From Alphaproteobacteria bacterium (lineage in GTDB: Bacteria > Pseudomonadota > Alphaproteobacteria > JAJFFI01): a DNA stretch of 11,115 bases. The stretch lies in NCBI GenBank assembly GCA_021776755.1, contig JAJFFI010000335.1, positions 1 through 11,115 of the forward strand, given 5' to 3'. The position numbers and the translations under genes are program-made. Below, piece by piece: positions 1 through 6,645 of this stretch (the stretch's first letter is position 1; each line of letters begins with the position of its first letter). The notes under the pieces are model-generated. The model did not search any database, had not been told where the DNA came from, and was given only the letters and a program-made list of their open reading frames with translations.

Positions 1-516
1 GAGTTTCATGTCGGCGGGCGGGGCCTTGCCGTAGCTGGTCAGCAGCGAATAGACATAGTCGGCGCCATTGGCGCGGGCCTTGACGATGAGCGACAGATCG
101 GGCGGCAGCGCACCGCCGTTGGCCGAACGCGCCGCGTTCTCGTTCGCAAACGGTGCGACGAAGTGATCCTTCGGCAGCGCCTTCCGCGTGAACATTTCGC
201 CCTGGTCGTCCGGGCCGTCGCGGATCTCTTTTTCGGCCGCAATCGCCTTCACCTCGGCCTCGGAAAAGCCGATATCCTGAAGGTTGCGGTAGGCCACGAG
301 CTTGAGCGAGTGACACGCAGCACATACCTGGCTGTAGACGTACCAGCCGCGCTGCAGCGAGGCCTTGTCGTAGGTGCCGAAGATGCCGGACCACGTCCAG
401 CCGCCCTCGGGGGCGTGGAGCTCGGCGCCTTCGCCGGCCGCCCGGGCCGCGCCCGATCCGGCCGAAAGTGCGGCCGCGACGGCCGCCGCCGTGATGAGGT
501 TCTTGAAACTGTTCAT
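1..516 (-). CDS. petC: Cytochrome c1, haem-binding subunit of the bc1 complex (partial, C-terminus outside window)
   Basis: This is the cytochrome c1 subunit of ubiquinol:cytochrome c oxidoreductase. It takes electrons from the Rieske protein and passes them to a soluble or membrane-attached cytochrome c on the periplasmic side. I translated 172 codons from the ATG at 516-514. Residues 1 to about 27 form an Ala-rich signal peptide ([20 protein letters not shown]). The haem c site CAACH is at residues 65-69, followed by the family segment YRNLQDIGF. The region DGPDDQGEMF (about 101-110) and the hallmark NGGALPPDLSLI (133-144) followed by DYVYSLLTSYG are typical of cytochrome c1. The missing part, probably 80-100 residues, should carry the axial methionine and the C-terminal membrane anchor. 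The ATG overlaps the petB stop by one base (TGATG), which implies translational coupling. Confidence 0.97.
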   Translation of the reverse strand, partial: MNSFKNLITAAAVAAALSAGSGAARAAGEGAELHAPEGGWTWSGIFGTYDKASLQRGWYVYSQVCAACHSLKLVAYRNLQDIGFSEAEVKAIAAEKEIRDGPDDQGEMFTRKALPKDHFVAPFANENAARSANGGALPPDLSLIVKARANGADYVYSLLTSYGKAPPADMKL

Positions 517-1844
517 CAGGCCTTCTCCATCGGCGCGGTCTTCACGGCACCGGCAGCCGCGCCCGCGGGAGCGTTACCGCCTCCCTTGAGCACCGGTTCG
601 CTGATGCTGGCCGGTAATGGTTTGGTTTTCTCGAGATATCCGAGCAGCGGGAAGACCACCAGGAAATGCGCGAAGTAATAGAGCGTCGCGATCTGGCCGA
701 GATGGATCCATTTGAACCACGCAACGCCCGAGAACACGGGATCGCCCGGCGCGTTGCCGCCGACGAAGGTCAGCACCACGCAGTCGAGCAGGAAGACCCA
801 GAAGAAGATTCGGTAGGTCGGGCGGAACTTGGCGCTCCGCACCGGCGAGGTGTCGAGCCAGGGCAGGTCGAAGAGCACGCCGATCGAGCCGAACATCGCA
901 ATCACGCCCAGCAGTTTGGCGGGGATGAACAGGAACCCGAAATCGATCGAACGCAGGATCGCGTAGAACGGCAGGAAGTACCATTCGGGCACGATGTGCT
1001 CGGGCGTCACCAGCGGATTGGCCGGGATGTAGTTGTCCGGATGCCCCATGAAGTTCGGCGCCCAGAACACGAATGCCGCGTAGACCATCAGGAAGACGCC
1101 GATCCCGAACAGATCCTTGATCGTGTAGTAGGGATGGAAGGCGATCGAGTCCTGCGGGCCCTTCATGTCGATGCCAAGCGGGTTGTTCGAGTGCGCCTTG
1201 TGAAGCGCCATGACATGCAGGACGATCACGCCGACTAGCACGAACGGAAGCAGATATTGCAGGCTGAAGAAGCGTTTCAGCGTCGGCTTGTCGACCGCAA
1301 AGCCGCCCCACAACAGGGTCACGATCTGGTCGCCCACGACCGGGATCGCCGAGAACAGATTGGTGATGACCGTGGCGCCCCAGAAGCTCATCTGGCCCCA
1401 GGGAAGCACGTAACCCATGAACGCAGTCGCCATCATCAGCAGCAGGATCACGACGCCGATCATCCACAAGAGCTCGCGCGGCTTCTTGTAGGAGCCGTAG
1501 TACATGCCGCGGAAGATGTGGATGTAGACCACGATGAAGAACATCGAACCGCCGTTCATGTGAATGTAGCGGATCAGCCAGCCGAAGTTCACGTTCCGCA
1601 TGATGTGTTCGACGCTCTCGAACGCATGGTCGGTGTGCGCGGTGTAGTGCATCGACAGAAAGATGCCGGTGACGATCATGATCACCAGCACGAACCCGGC
1701 GAGTGAGCCGAAATTCCACCAGTAATTCAGGTTTCTCGGCGTCGGGTAATCGTACATCTCGTGCTGCATCTGGGAGACCACCGGCAGCCGGTCATCCACC
1801 CATTTCAGCAACTTGTTGTCGATCGTCCGGTTTTCTCCGGCCAT
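516..1844 (-). CDS. petB: Cytochrome b of the bc1 complex, with Gln at a haem bL ligand position
   Basis: This is the diheme integral-membrane subunit of complex III, 442 residues, carrying the quinol-oxidising (Qo) and quinone-reducing (Qi) sites. Helix B has the ligand pair H95 and H109 ([19 protein letters not shown]). [20 protein letters not shown] (144-163) is the Qo-region signature and PEWY is at 286-289. The fourth ligand H210 is present in VLHVMALH. The third expected ligand, in the FFSLHYLLPF motif of relatives, reads SLQYLLPF here, with Gln196 (codon CAA, plus-strand 1257-1259). The spacings H95 to Q196 and H109 to H210 are both 101 residues, so the alignment is unambiguous. DTSPVRS (331-337) and the later helices are normal. 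The C-terminus carries an Ala/Gly-rich tail (about 421-442). A purine-rich ribosome site (GAGGGAAG) lies just upstream of the ATG. The gene is second in the operon petA-petB-petC, 64 bases after petA. Confidence 0.98.
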   Translation of the reverse strand: MAGENRTIDNKLLKWVDDRLPVVSQMQHEMYDYPTPRNLNYWWNFGSLAGFVLVIMIVTGIFLSMHYTAHTDHAFESVEHIMRNVNFGWLIRYIHMNGGSMFFIVVYIHIFRGMYYGSYKKPRELLWMIGVVILLLMMATAFMGYVLPWGQMSFWGATVITNLFSAIPVVGDQIVTLLWGGFAVDKPTLKRFFSLQYLLPFVLVGVIVLHVMALHKAHSNNPLGIDMKGPQDSIAFHPYYTIKDLFGIGVFLMVYAAFVFWAPNFMGHPDNYIPANPLVTPEHIVPEWYFLPFYAILRSIDFGFLFIPAKLLGVIAMFGSIGVLFDLPWLDTSPVRSAKFRPTYRIFFWVFLLDCVVLTFVGGNAPGDPVFSGVAWFKWIHLGQIATLYYFAHFLVVFPLLGYLEKTKPLPASISEPVLKGGGNAPAGAAAGAVKTAPMEKA

Positions 1845-1908
1845 GTCTGCTTCCCTCTCTTGAGCGCTCGCGCGCCTCGGCCCCTGCCCGGCTTGGTCCA
1901 GTCAGGCG

Positions 1909-2451
1909 TCAGCCGATCTTGATCTTCGTGTCGGTGGCGAACGTATAGGGCGGAATTATCAGATTCTTCGGCGCCGGACCCTTCAGGATGCGGCCCGAGG
2001 TATCGTAATGCGACCCGTGACACGGGCAGTACCAGCCGCCGAATTCGCCATGCGGCTCGGATGGCTTCTGGCCCTTCGGAATGCAGCCGAGATGCGTGCA
2101 CACGCCAACCATGATGAGCCATTCCGGCTTCTCGACCCGGTCGGCGTCGGTCTGGGGGTCGGGTAGCTCGCCGAGCTTGACCTCCCTCGCCTTCTCGATC
2201 ACCTCGGGCGTGCGGCGGTCGATGAAAACCGGCTTGCCGCGCCACTTGACGGTGACCCGCTGCCCAAGCTCAATTCCCGAAATATCGACCTCGATCGACG
2301 CGAGTGCCAGCACGTCGGCCGACGGGTTCATGCTGTCGATGAACGGCCAGACCGCGACCGCCGCGCCGACGGCGGCAAAACCGCCCGCGGTCAGCGTCAG
2401 GAAATCGCGCTTGGATTCGTCATGATCGCCGGCTGTGGTGGGAGTCGCCAT
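1909..2451 (-). CDS. petA: Rieske [2Fe-2S] iron-sulfur subunit of the bc1 complex
   Basis: This is the ubiquinol-cytochrome c reductase Rieske protein, 180 residues, close to the usual alphaproteobacterial length. It accepts the first electron from quinol at Qo and delivers it to cytochrome c1. The N-terminus holds a Tat-type signal-anchor: [12 protein letters not shown] (13-24), a hydrophobic helix (about 22-38), then [14 protein letters not shown], the hinge sequence typical of these proteins. Cluster box 1 is CTHLGC (118-123) and box 2 is CPCHGSHYD (142-150). C118, H120, C142 and H145 should bind the cluster, and C123 and C144 should form the disulfide. GPAPKNL (159-165) is the Pro loop end. 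The Tat motif has Lys-Arg rather than Arg-Arg. A strong AGGGGAAG ribosome site precedes the ATG. It is the first gene of the pet operon, with a candidate promoter about 220 bases upstream. Confidence 0.98.
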   Translation of the reverse strand: MATPTTAGDHDESKRDFLTLTAGGFAAVGAAVAVWPFIDSMNPSADVLALASIEVDISGIELGQRVTVKWRGKPVFIDRRTPEVIEKAREVKLGELPDPQTDADRVEKPEWLIMVGVCTHLGCIPKGQKPSEPHGEFGGWYCPCHGSHYDTSGRILKGPAPKNLIIPPYTFATDTKIKIG

Positions 2452-2589
2452 GTATGTCTTCCCCTATGCGGACCGTTTTCGGCCCGATCTGACCCCATTT
2501 GAACCCGCCGCCGCGGCGGATTCCCCGCGCCTCCGGCGATACGGCCCGGACGCAGCGGAAAACAGGTGTGGACAGCGCCGCCCTGCAGG

Positions 2590-2610
2590 CCGGGCCCTGT
2601 CCGGTTTTTT
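2590..2610 (+). terminator. Intrinsic-terminator-like hairpin with T tract, reading rightward
   Basis: CCGGGC (2590-2595), a CCT loop and GTCCGG (2599-2604) form a 6-bp stem with one G-T wobble, followed directly by six T (2605-2610). The form is that of a rho-independent terminator on the plus strand. No recognised plus-strand gene lies upstream of it within reach. It might stop antisense transcription into or out of petA, end a short untranslated RNA, or attenuate a long trmL leader. Confidence 0.45.
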
Positions 2611-2674
2611 CCTTGATCCGTGCCGTTTTCCGCGACCGGACCGGCCGGGAACGTGCACCGGATTGTGCGGCATC

Positions 2675-2703
2675 GGTATAGTGCAAAATTTGCCGCAGCG
2701 CAA
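2675..2703 (-). promoter_or_regulatory. Candidate sigma70-type promoter for petABC
   Basis: Read on the minus strand, TTGCGC (complement of 2698-2703) and TATACC (complement of 2675-2680) are separated by exactly 17 bases. They match TTGACA and TATAAT moderately. Transcription would start near 2668 and leave a leader of about 217 bases before petA. The same TATA core reads TATAGT on the plus strand (2677-2682), so a rightward promoter for trmL could overlap, but no good -35 is seen on that side. Confidence 0.35.
2683..2693. promoter_or_regulatory. Perfect inverted repeat GCAAAATTTGC, possible operator
   Basis: GCAAA and TTTGC are perfect inverted arms around a single A. The site lies in the spacer of the candidate petA promoter, where a bound repressor would block polymerase. 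It is AT-rich within GC-rich surroundings. No regulator is identified, and an 11-base symmetry can arise by chance. Confidence 0.3.
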
Positions 2704-2792
2704 AACCCAAAAGGGGTAGAAACGGCGATTTTGGCGCGGTGCACCTCGCTTTTTTCGCAGATTTCCAGCTTCGCGTCCGGTACACCACCCTC

Positions 2793-3251
2793 ATGCGCCT
2801 CGCCCTCTTCGAACCCGACATTCCGCAGAACGCCGGCGCCGTCATGCGGCTGGCCGCTTGCCTCGGTGCCGGCGTCGACGTGATCGGCCCCTGCGGCTTC
2901 GTGCTTGACGACCGCCGCATGCGCCGCGCGGGCATGGACTATCTCGACGGGCTCGACCTGATCGTGCACGAAAGCTGGGCACGGTTCCGCGATTCCGGTG
3001 CCGGCGCGCCCGGACGCCGGCTCATACTCTTGACCACGTGCGGGGCGACGCCCTACACCGCGATCCGGTACCGGTCGGGCGACGTGCTGGTGCTGGGCCG
3101 AGAATCGGCCGGCGTGCCTGAAGACGTGCATGCCGCGGCCGACAAGGCGGTAATGATTCCGATGGCGCCGGGCGCGCGGTCGCTGAACATGGCGACGGCC
3201 GCGGCGATCGTGCTGGGCGAGGCGGTCAGACAGATAGGAATGTCCACATGA
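2793..3251 (+). CDS. trmL: tRNA (cytidine/uridine-34 2'-O)-methyltransferase TrmL, SPOUT family
   Basis: This is a small SPOUT (trefoil-knot) methyltransferase, 152 residues. The family uses S-adenosylmethionine to methylate the wobble-base ribose of certain leucine tRNAs. The start at 2793 gives [20 protein letters not shown], matching the family N-terminus (LFEPxIPxNxGxxxRL, with N13 and R19). A GTG at 2739 would add 18 residues without family similarity, and neither start has a strong ribosome site. The knot motifs are [13 protein letters not shown] (98-110), where family members usually read FGxExxGLP, and IPM followed by [15 protein letters not shown] (129-143), which forms the cofactor pocket. 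The stop overlaps the hemF ATG (ATGA at 3248-3251), so the two are probably cotranscribed and translationally coupled. Confidence 0.95.
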   Translation: MRLALFEPDIPQNAGAVMRLAACLGAGVDVIGPCGFVLDDRRMRRAGMDYLDGLDLIVHESWARFRDSGAGAPGRRLILLTTCGATPYTAIRYRSGDVLVLGRESAGVPEDVHAAADKAVMIPMAPGARSLNMATAAAIVLGEAVRQIGMST

Positions 3252-4141
3252 ATGAAACCGGGACCGAAGCACAGAAAGCCCGCGCATCCGAATGGTTCGA
3301 GACGCTGCGCGACCGCATCTGCGCCGCGTTCGAGGCCATCGAGGACTCGTTCGACGGCCCCGGCGGACCCGGTCTCGACCCGGCCACGCCGGCCGGCCGG
3401 TTCGAGCGTAGCGCCTGGCAGCGCCCGGATAAGAAAGTCTCATCAGGGGGTGGCGGCGTGATGTCGGTCATGCGGGGGCGGGTGTTCGAGAAAGTCGGCG
3501 TCAACGTCTCGACCGTCCACGGCACCTTTTCGGATGAATTCGCGGGCCAGATTCCCGGCACCGACAAAAGCCCCGCCTTCTGGGCCGCGGGCATTTCGCT
3601 GGTCGCACACATGCGCTCGCCGAAGGTTCCGGCGGTTCATATGAACACCCGCCACATCGTGACCGGCAAGGCCTGGTTCGGCGGCGGCGCCGACCTCACG
3701 CCGATGGTGCCTGACGACACCGACACCGCCGATTTCCACGCCGCCCTGAAAGCGGCCTGCGACGGACACGAACCCGGCGACTACGCGCGCTTCAAGGCGT
3801 GGTGCGACGACTATTTCTTCCTCAAGCACCGCAACGAGGCGCGCGGCGTGGGCGGCATCTTCTTTGACAACCTCGACTGCGCGGATGCCGCGGACTGGGA
3901 CGCCAAATTCGCCTTCACCCGGGCGGTCGGCGAGGCGTTTCTGGAAATTTATCCGGATATTGTCCGCCGCCATATGGACGAGCCCTGGGCCGAAGCCGAA
4001 CGCGCACACCAACTGGTCCGGCGCGGGCGTTATGTCGAGTTCAACCTGCTCTACGACCGCGGCACGAAGTTCGGCCTGATGACCGGCGGCAATACCGAGG
4101 CGATCCTGATGTCCCTGCCGCCCGAAGTGCGCTGGCCGTAG
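3248..4141 (+). CDS. hemF: Oxygen-dependent coproporphyrinogen III oxidase
   Basis: HemF oxidatively decarboxylates coproporphyrinogen III to protoporphyrinogen IX in the cytoplasm, using O2, as a late step of haem synthesis. The protein is 297 residues, the usual size. Family blocks appear in order: [11 protein letters not shown] (88-98), [21 protein letters not shown] (starting at 115), [10 protein letters not shown] (143-152), [20 protein letters not shown] (188-207) and [20 protein letters not shown] (258-277), then [14 protein letters not shown] (279-292). By alignment with remembered E. coli HemF, H121, H131, H164 and H194 correspond to its four conserved histidines. The ATG is embedded in the trmL stop. 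The C-terminus ends at RWP, shorter than in enterobacteria but, as I recall, usual in alphaproteobacteria. Its position beside the haem-rich bc1 operon makes functional sense. Confidence 0.97.
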   Translation: MNETGTEAQKARASEWFETLRDRICAAFEAIEDSFDGPGGPGLDPATPAGRFERSAWQRPDKKVSSGGGGVMSVMRGRVFEKVGVNVSTVHGTFSDEFAGQIPGTDKSPAFWAAGISLVAHMRSPKVPAVHMNTRHIVTGKAWFGGGADLTPMVPDDTDTADFHAALKAACDGHEPGDYARFKAWCDDYFFLKHRNEARGVGGIFFDNLDCADAADWDAKFAFTRAVGEAFLEIYPDIVRRHMDEPWAEAERAHQLVRRGRYVEFNLLYDRGTKFGLMTGGNTEAILMSLPPEVRWP

Positions 4142-4181
4142 GAAGCGCATTCAATTCCCAAGACTCAGGCAAGGTTTTCCC

Positions 4182-4925
4182 TCACGCGAACGCCGGTACC
4201 TCATAGGGGGCTGCCGCGATCTCGATCGCATCCTGCAGGTCGACCGCGCCGTTGAACAGCGCGCGGCCGACGATGGCGCCGGCGATGTTGGGCAGATGGC
4301 GCAGCGTCGAGATGTCGTCGAGCGACTTCACCGTACCGCTCGAGATCACCGGGATCGAGACCGCAACGGCAAGTTCGGTGGTCTGGGCAAAACTGGCCTC
4401 CGGCGCCTCGATGTCGCAATCGATATCGGTGTAGATCAGGGCCGCGACGCCCGAGCTTTCGAGGTCTTTCGCGACCTCAAGCGCCGTGAAACTGGTGGTC
4501 ACCTTCCAGCCCTCGATCACGACCATGCTGTTTCGCGCATCGACGCTGACGACAATCTTGTCCGGATGATGCGCGCAGGCGTTGCGGACCAGCGTGCGGT
4601 CCTTCACCGCGGCCGTGCCGAGGATGACCCGCTCGGCGCCGTGCTCGAACCACCACTCGACCGTGTTCATGGTGCGCACGCCGCCCCCGACCTGGACCGG
4701 AATGTCGACCGTCCTGATGATCTCGCAGATCTGGTCGGCGTTGTGGCGGCCGCCCTGCAGCACACCGTCGAGATCGGTGATGTTGAGCCATTCGGCGCCC
4801 GCCGCCTCGAACGTCTTCGCGGCCTCGAGCGGCGTCATGTCGAAGACGATCGGGTCCTCGATGACGCCGCGGCGCAGGTTCACGCACTTGCCGTCCTGAA
4901 CTTCGATATCCGGATAAATGATCAT
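4182..4925 (-). CDS. Diverged HisA-family TIM-barrel protein (HisA paralogue rather than certain HisA)
   Basis: This 247-residue protein aligns end to end with HisA, the ProFAR isomerase of histidine synthesis. The start (MIIYPDIEVQDGKCVNLRRG), ITDLDGV (49-55), the phosphate loop VQVGGGVRT (78-86), VSVDAR (126-131) with D129, IYTDID (164-169) and SIPVISSG (190-197) all show the fold. The key positions are altered. The canonical PAIDL motif with catalytic Asp8 reads PDIEV with Glu8, the RDG active-site loop reads CDI (170-172), and the second phosphate loop SGGV reads SGTV (196-199). No other histidine gene is adjacent. Alphaproteobacteria can carry a HisA-like paralogue with Glu at this position, and this gene resembles that group, so true ProFAR isomerase activity is doubtful. 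The ATG has an excellent GGGAGG ribosome site 6 bases upstream. It is convergent with hemF and apparently monocistronic. Confidence 0.85.
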   Translation of the reverse strand: MIIYPDIEVQDGKCVNLRRGVIEDPIVFDMTPLEAAKTFEAAGAEWLNITDLDGVLQGGRHNADQICEIIRTVDIPVQVGGGVRTMNTVEWWFEHGAERVILGTAAVKDRTLVRNACAHHPDKIVVSVDARNSMVVIEGWKVTTSFTALEVAKDLESSGVAALIYTDIDCDIEAPEASFAQTTELAVAVSIPVISSGTVKSLDDISTLRHLPNIAGAIVGRALFNGAVDLQDAIEIAAAPYEVPAFA

Positions 4926-5047
4926 GCAAACCTCCCGGTTGGAAACCTTGGGTTGGCAGAGGCCCGCGGCAGTGCAGCGCGAACAGGCCGTTTTTCCGGG
5001 GTGCCTGCAGGCTGCCTGTGGCGGACTCTGTTTATTGAGCTGCCTTC

Positions 5048-5055
5048 AGTATAGA
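5048..5055. promoter_or_regulatory. Overlapping divergent -10-like elements between the HisA-like and GFA genes
   Basis: In the 190 bases between the two divergent genes (4926-5115), AGTATAGA reads TATAGA rightward (5050-5055) and TATACT leftward (complement of 5048-5053). It is the most -10-like sequence of the region. No convincing -35 was found at 16-18 bases in either direction. A rightward start near 5062 would give a leader of about 54 bases. A perfect palindrome GCCTGCAGGC sits at 5003-5012. Confidence 0.25.
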
Positions 5056-5100
5056 AGACTCCGGCCCGGGCGTCCTGCCAGCGGGCGACATGGAATCAGC

Positions 5101-5106
5101 GGGAGG
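5101..5106 (+). promoter_or_regulatory. Ribosome binding site of the GFA-family gene
   Basis: GGGAGG lies 9 bases before the ATG at 5116. It decides that start over upstream in-frame starts such as 4918, whose extra 66 residues have no family similarity and would overlap the start of the HisA-like gene. Confidence 0.75.
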
Positions 5107-5115
5107 CGACCTTCG

Positions 5116-5556
5116 ATGGGATCGGAAACTTCATCTGAAAAACAGGGCGAAGGCAGCTGCCTCTGCGGCGCCGTGCGCTACGAGGTGCGGGGTCCGCTCC
5201 GCCCGGTGATCTATTGTCACTGCCAACAATGCCGCAAGAGCACTGGACACTACATGGCCGCGACCGCGGCCGCGCGCGAGGATCTCGTGCTGACCGAAGA
5301 CCGGGGTCTGAAATGGTACCGCTCGTCGGACGTCGCGCGACGGGGGTTCTGCGGGACCTGCGGGTCGACGCTCTTCTGGGAAGCCGACAACCGGGGGCAC
5401 ATCGCGATCGCCGCCGGCACACTCGATGGCGCAACCGGCATCAAGGGCGAGGCGCATATCTACTGCGACTTCGCGGGCGACTATTACAATCCGGCCAAAG
5501 ACGGCCTTCCGGTGCATCGCGCCCACGGCGCAAGTGTCATGCCGCCGGGCGATTGA
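5116..5556 (+). CDS. GFA-domain (CENP-V/glutathione-dependent formaldehyde-activating fold) zinc protein
   Basis: This 146-residue cytoplasmic protein has the GFA/CENP-V domain. The zinc-binding cysteines are visible in order: GSCLCGAVRYE with C15 and C17, CHCQQCRKSTG with C34, C36 and C39, and FCGTCGSTLFW with C79 and C82. DDx-type GFA tails are replaced here by a segment rich in aromatics (IYCDFAGDYYN, 115-125). Members are often named after formaldehyde-glutathione adduct chemistry, but most, including small single-domain ones like this, have no demonstrated substrate. The gene follows a strong GGGAGG ribosome site and lies 44 bases before the EamA transporter in the same direction, so they may be cotranscribed, though the functions suggest no obvious link. 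Confidence 0.92.
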   Translation: MGSETSSEKQGEGSCLCGAVRYEVRGPLRPVIYCHCQQCRKSTGHYMAATAAAREDLVLTEDRGLKWYRSSDVARRGFCGTCGSTLFWEADNRGHIAIAAGTLDGATGIKGEAHIYCDFAGDYYNPAKDGLPVHRAHGASVMPPGD

Positions 5557-5600
5557 CGTGCGGCTGATCGTCTTGCGCAGATCCATCACAGATCCCGGGC

Positions 5601-6536
5601 ATGGCTGAGACCCCGACGAAACCGTCGGCAGCCGGCACGCCCGCGGCGGCCTTTCCCGCTACGGTCACCCGGCGCGACCGGATCGCCGGTATCCTCTTGA
5701 TGCTGGCGGCGACCTCGATTCTGCCGTTCAATGACGCGATCGCAAAATCGCTGACGGCGGGTTTTCTGGTGGTGCAGGTCGTGTGGGCGCGGTTCGCCTT
5801 TCACGCCCTGATGATCGGGCCCGCCGTCATTGCGCGCCACGGCGTGCGGGCGCTCTGGCCCGAACGCCCCTGGGTGCAGATCGCCCGCGGTTTCCTGATC
5901 GGTTTTTCGACACTCTGTTTCGTCACCTCGATCAGCCGGGTGCCGATGGCGGATGCGGTGGCGCTCTTGTTCGTGACGCCGCTGCTGGTCACCGCGCTGT
6001 CGCCGTTCCTGCTTGGCGAATCGGTCGGGCCGCGGCGCTGGGCCGCGGTGATCGTCGGCTTCATCGGCGTCCTCATCGTGGTGCGGCCGGGCGCGGACGT
6101 CACCGATCCCTACGCCTTCTTCGCGCTGGGTGCGGGCGTCTCGAACACCTTCTATGTGATCCTGACGCGAACGGCATCGACCACGGCACCGCCGCTGGTG
6201 AGCCTCTTCTATACCGGCCTCATCCCGGCGCTCGGCTACAGCCTCGCCCTGCCCTTCGTCTGGCAACTACCGACCGCGCTTGAGTGGGGCATGATGGTGG
6301 CGATGGCGGCCTGCGGGGCGATGGCGCATCTGCTGCTCATCGGATCCTACACCCGGGCGCCCGCGCCCTATCTGCAGCCTTTCGCCTACAACGAGATCAC
6401 CATGTCGGTGGTGATCGGCTTCCTCGTGTTCGGCGATTTTCCCGATGCGGTGACCTGGGGCGGGATCGCGGTGATCGTCGCAAGCGGCATTTACATTTCG
6501 TTCCGCGAACGGGTGCGCCGTGAAGGGTCTCCCTGA
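5601..6536 (+). CDS. EamA/DMT-superfamily membrane transporter
   Basis: This 311-residue inner-membrane protein of the drug/metabolite transporter superfamily has two EamA repeats and about ten hydrophobic helices. A polar N-terminal tail (1-24) precedes helix 1 (about 28-43). Repeat 1 includes VVWARFAFHAL (60-70) and SRVPMADAVALLFVTPLLV (112-130), the conserved 'xxxPxxxAxxLxxxxPl' helix of the family, then GE at 139-140. Repeat 2 starts near 170 and ends with FAYNEITMSVVIGFLVFGDF (261-280), the equivalent helix pair. The substrate cannot be read from the sequence; relatives export amino acids or metabolites or take up S-adenosylmethionine. The ribosome site is weak. An upstream shift of start is not supported by family similarity. 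Confidence 0.93.
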   Translation: MAETPTKPSAAGTPAAAFPATVTRRDRIAGILLMLAATSILPFNDAIAKSLTAGFLVVQVVWARFAFHALMIGPAVIARHGVRALWPERPWVQIARGFLIGFSTLCFVTSISRVPMADAVALLFVTPLLVTALSPFLLGESVGPRRWAAVIVGFIGVLIVVRPGADVTDPYAFFALGAGVSNTFYVILTRTASTTAPPLVSLFYTGLIPALGYSLALPFVWQLPTALEWGMMVAMAACGAMAHLLLIGSYTRAPAPYLQPFAYNEITMSVVIGFLVFGDFPDAVTWGGIAVIVASGIYISFRERVRREGSP

Positions 6537-6645
6537 ATCCGCCACATTCGTGCAACATCACTCGCAACCGTGTGGGCGTTTGATTAAAGTACCGCTCAAT
6601 CGGGCCCAAGGCCCCAAACCGTTTCGATAATCGGGAGTTCCCTTC
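6537..6645. other. Intergenic stretch with a short GC hairpin before the tandem exported genes
   Basis: This is the 109-base gap between the EamA gene and the first exported paralogue. GGGCC (6602-6606) and GGCCC (6610-6614) form a strong 5-bp stem with a CAA loop but no T tract follows, so terminator activity is uncertain. GGGAG at 6634-6638 serves as ribosome site for the ATG at 6646. GATAAT at 6626-6631 resembles a -10 but is too close to the start to act as one in the usual way, and no -35 fits. No other signal seen. Confidence 0.35.

Larger units (their letters stand above)
2452..2792. promoter_or_regulatory. Divergent intergenic control region between petA and trmL
   Basis: This 341-base stretch holds no credible gene: the frames crossing it are Arg/Pro-rich with no recognisable motif. 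It separates petA (leftward) from trmL (rightward) and must hold the start signals of both. What can be seen is a leftward -35/-10 pair at 2675-2703, an 11-base inverted repeat inside that promoter's spacer, and a rightward hairpin followed by six T at 2590-2610. The hairpin cannot end any recognised gene. The part nearest petA would be a roughly 215-base untranslated leader if the proposed promoter is used. Confidence 0.7.

Noticed and set aside
574..1719. Long minus-strand frame of 381 codons inside petB
   Set aside because: It is a frame-shifted shadow of petB, rich in Arg and Ala with no motif, produced by high GC content.
2739..2792. Extended TrmL start at GTG 2739
   Set aside because: The added 18 residues do not resemble the family, whose N-terminus matches the ATG at 2793.
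2397..3443. Minus-strand frame of 348 codons across the petA-trmL gap and trmL
   Set aside because: It is antisense to trmL and the start of hemF and has low-complexity Arg/Gly-rich sequence; trmL has full family motifs.
4124..4141. Apparent truncation of HemF at RWP
   Set aside because: Enterobacterial HemF continues with a tail of about 20 residues, but I recall alphaproteobacterial HemF ending near 'KWP/RWP', and the codons after the stop do not encode the missing tail.
5003..5012. Perfect palindrome GCCTGCAGGC upstream of the HisA-like gene
   Set aside because: Short GC-rich palindromes are common here (CCTGCAGG also occurs at 2582-2589), and its position relative to any promoter is unclear.
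5586..6266. Minus-strand frame of 226 codons opposite the EamA gene
   Set aside because: The composition is extremely Arg/Asp/Gln/His-rich, typical of the antisense of a membrane protein gene.
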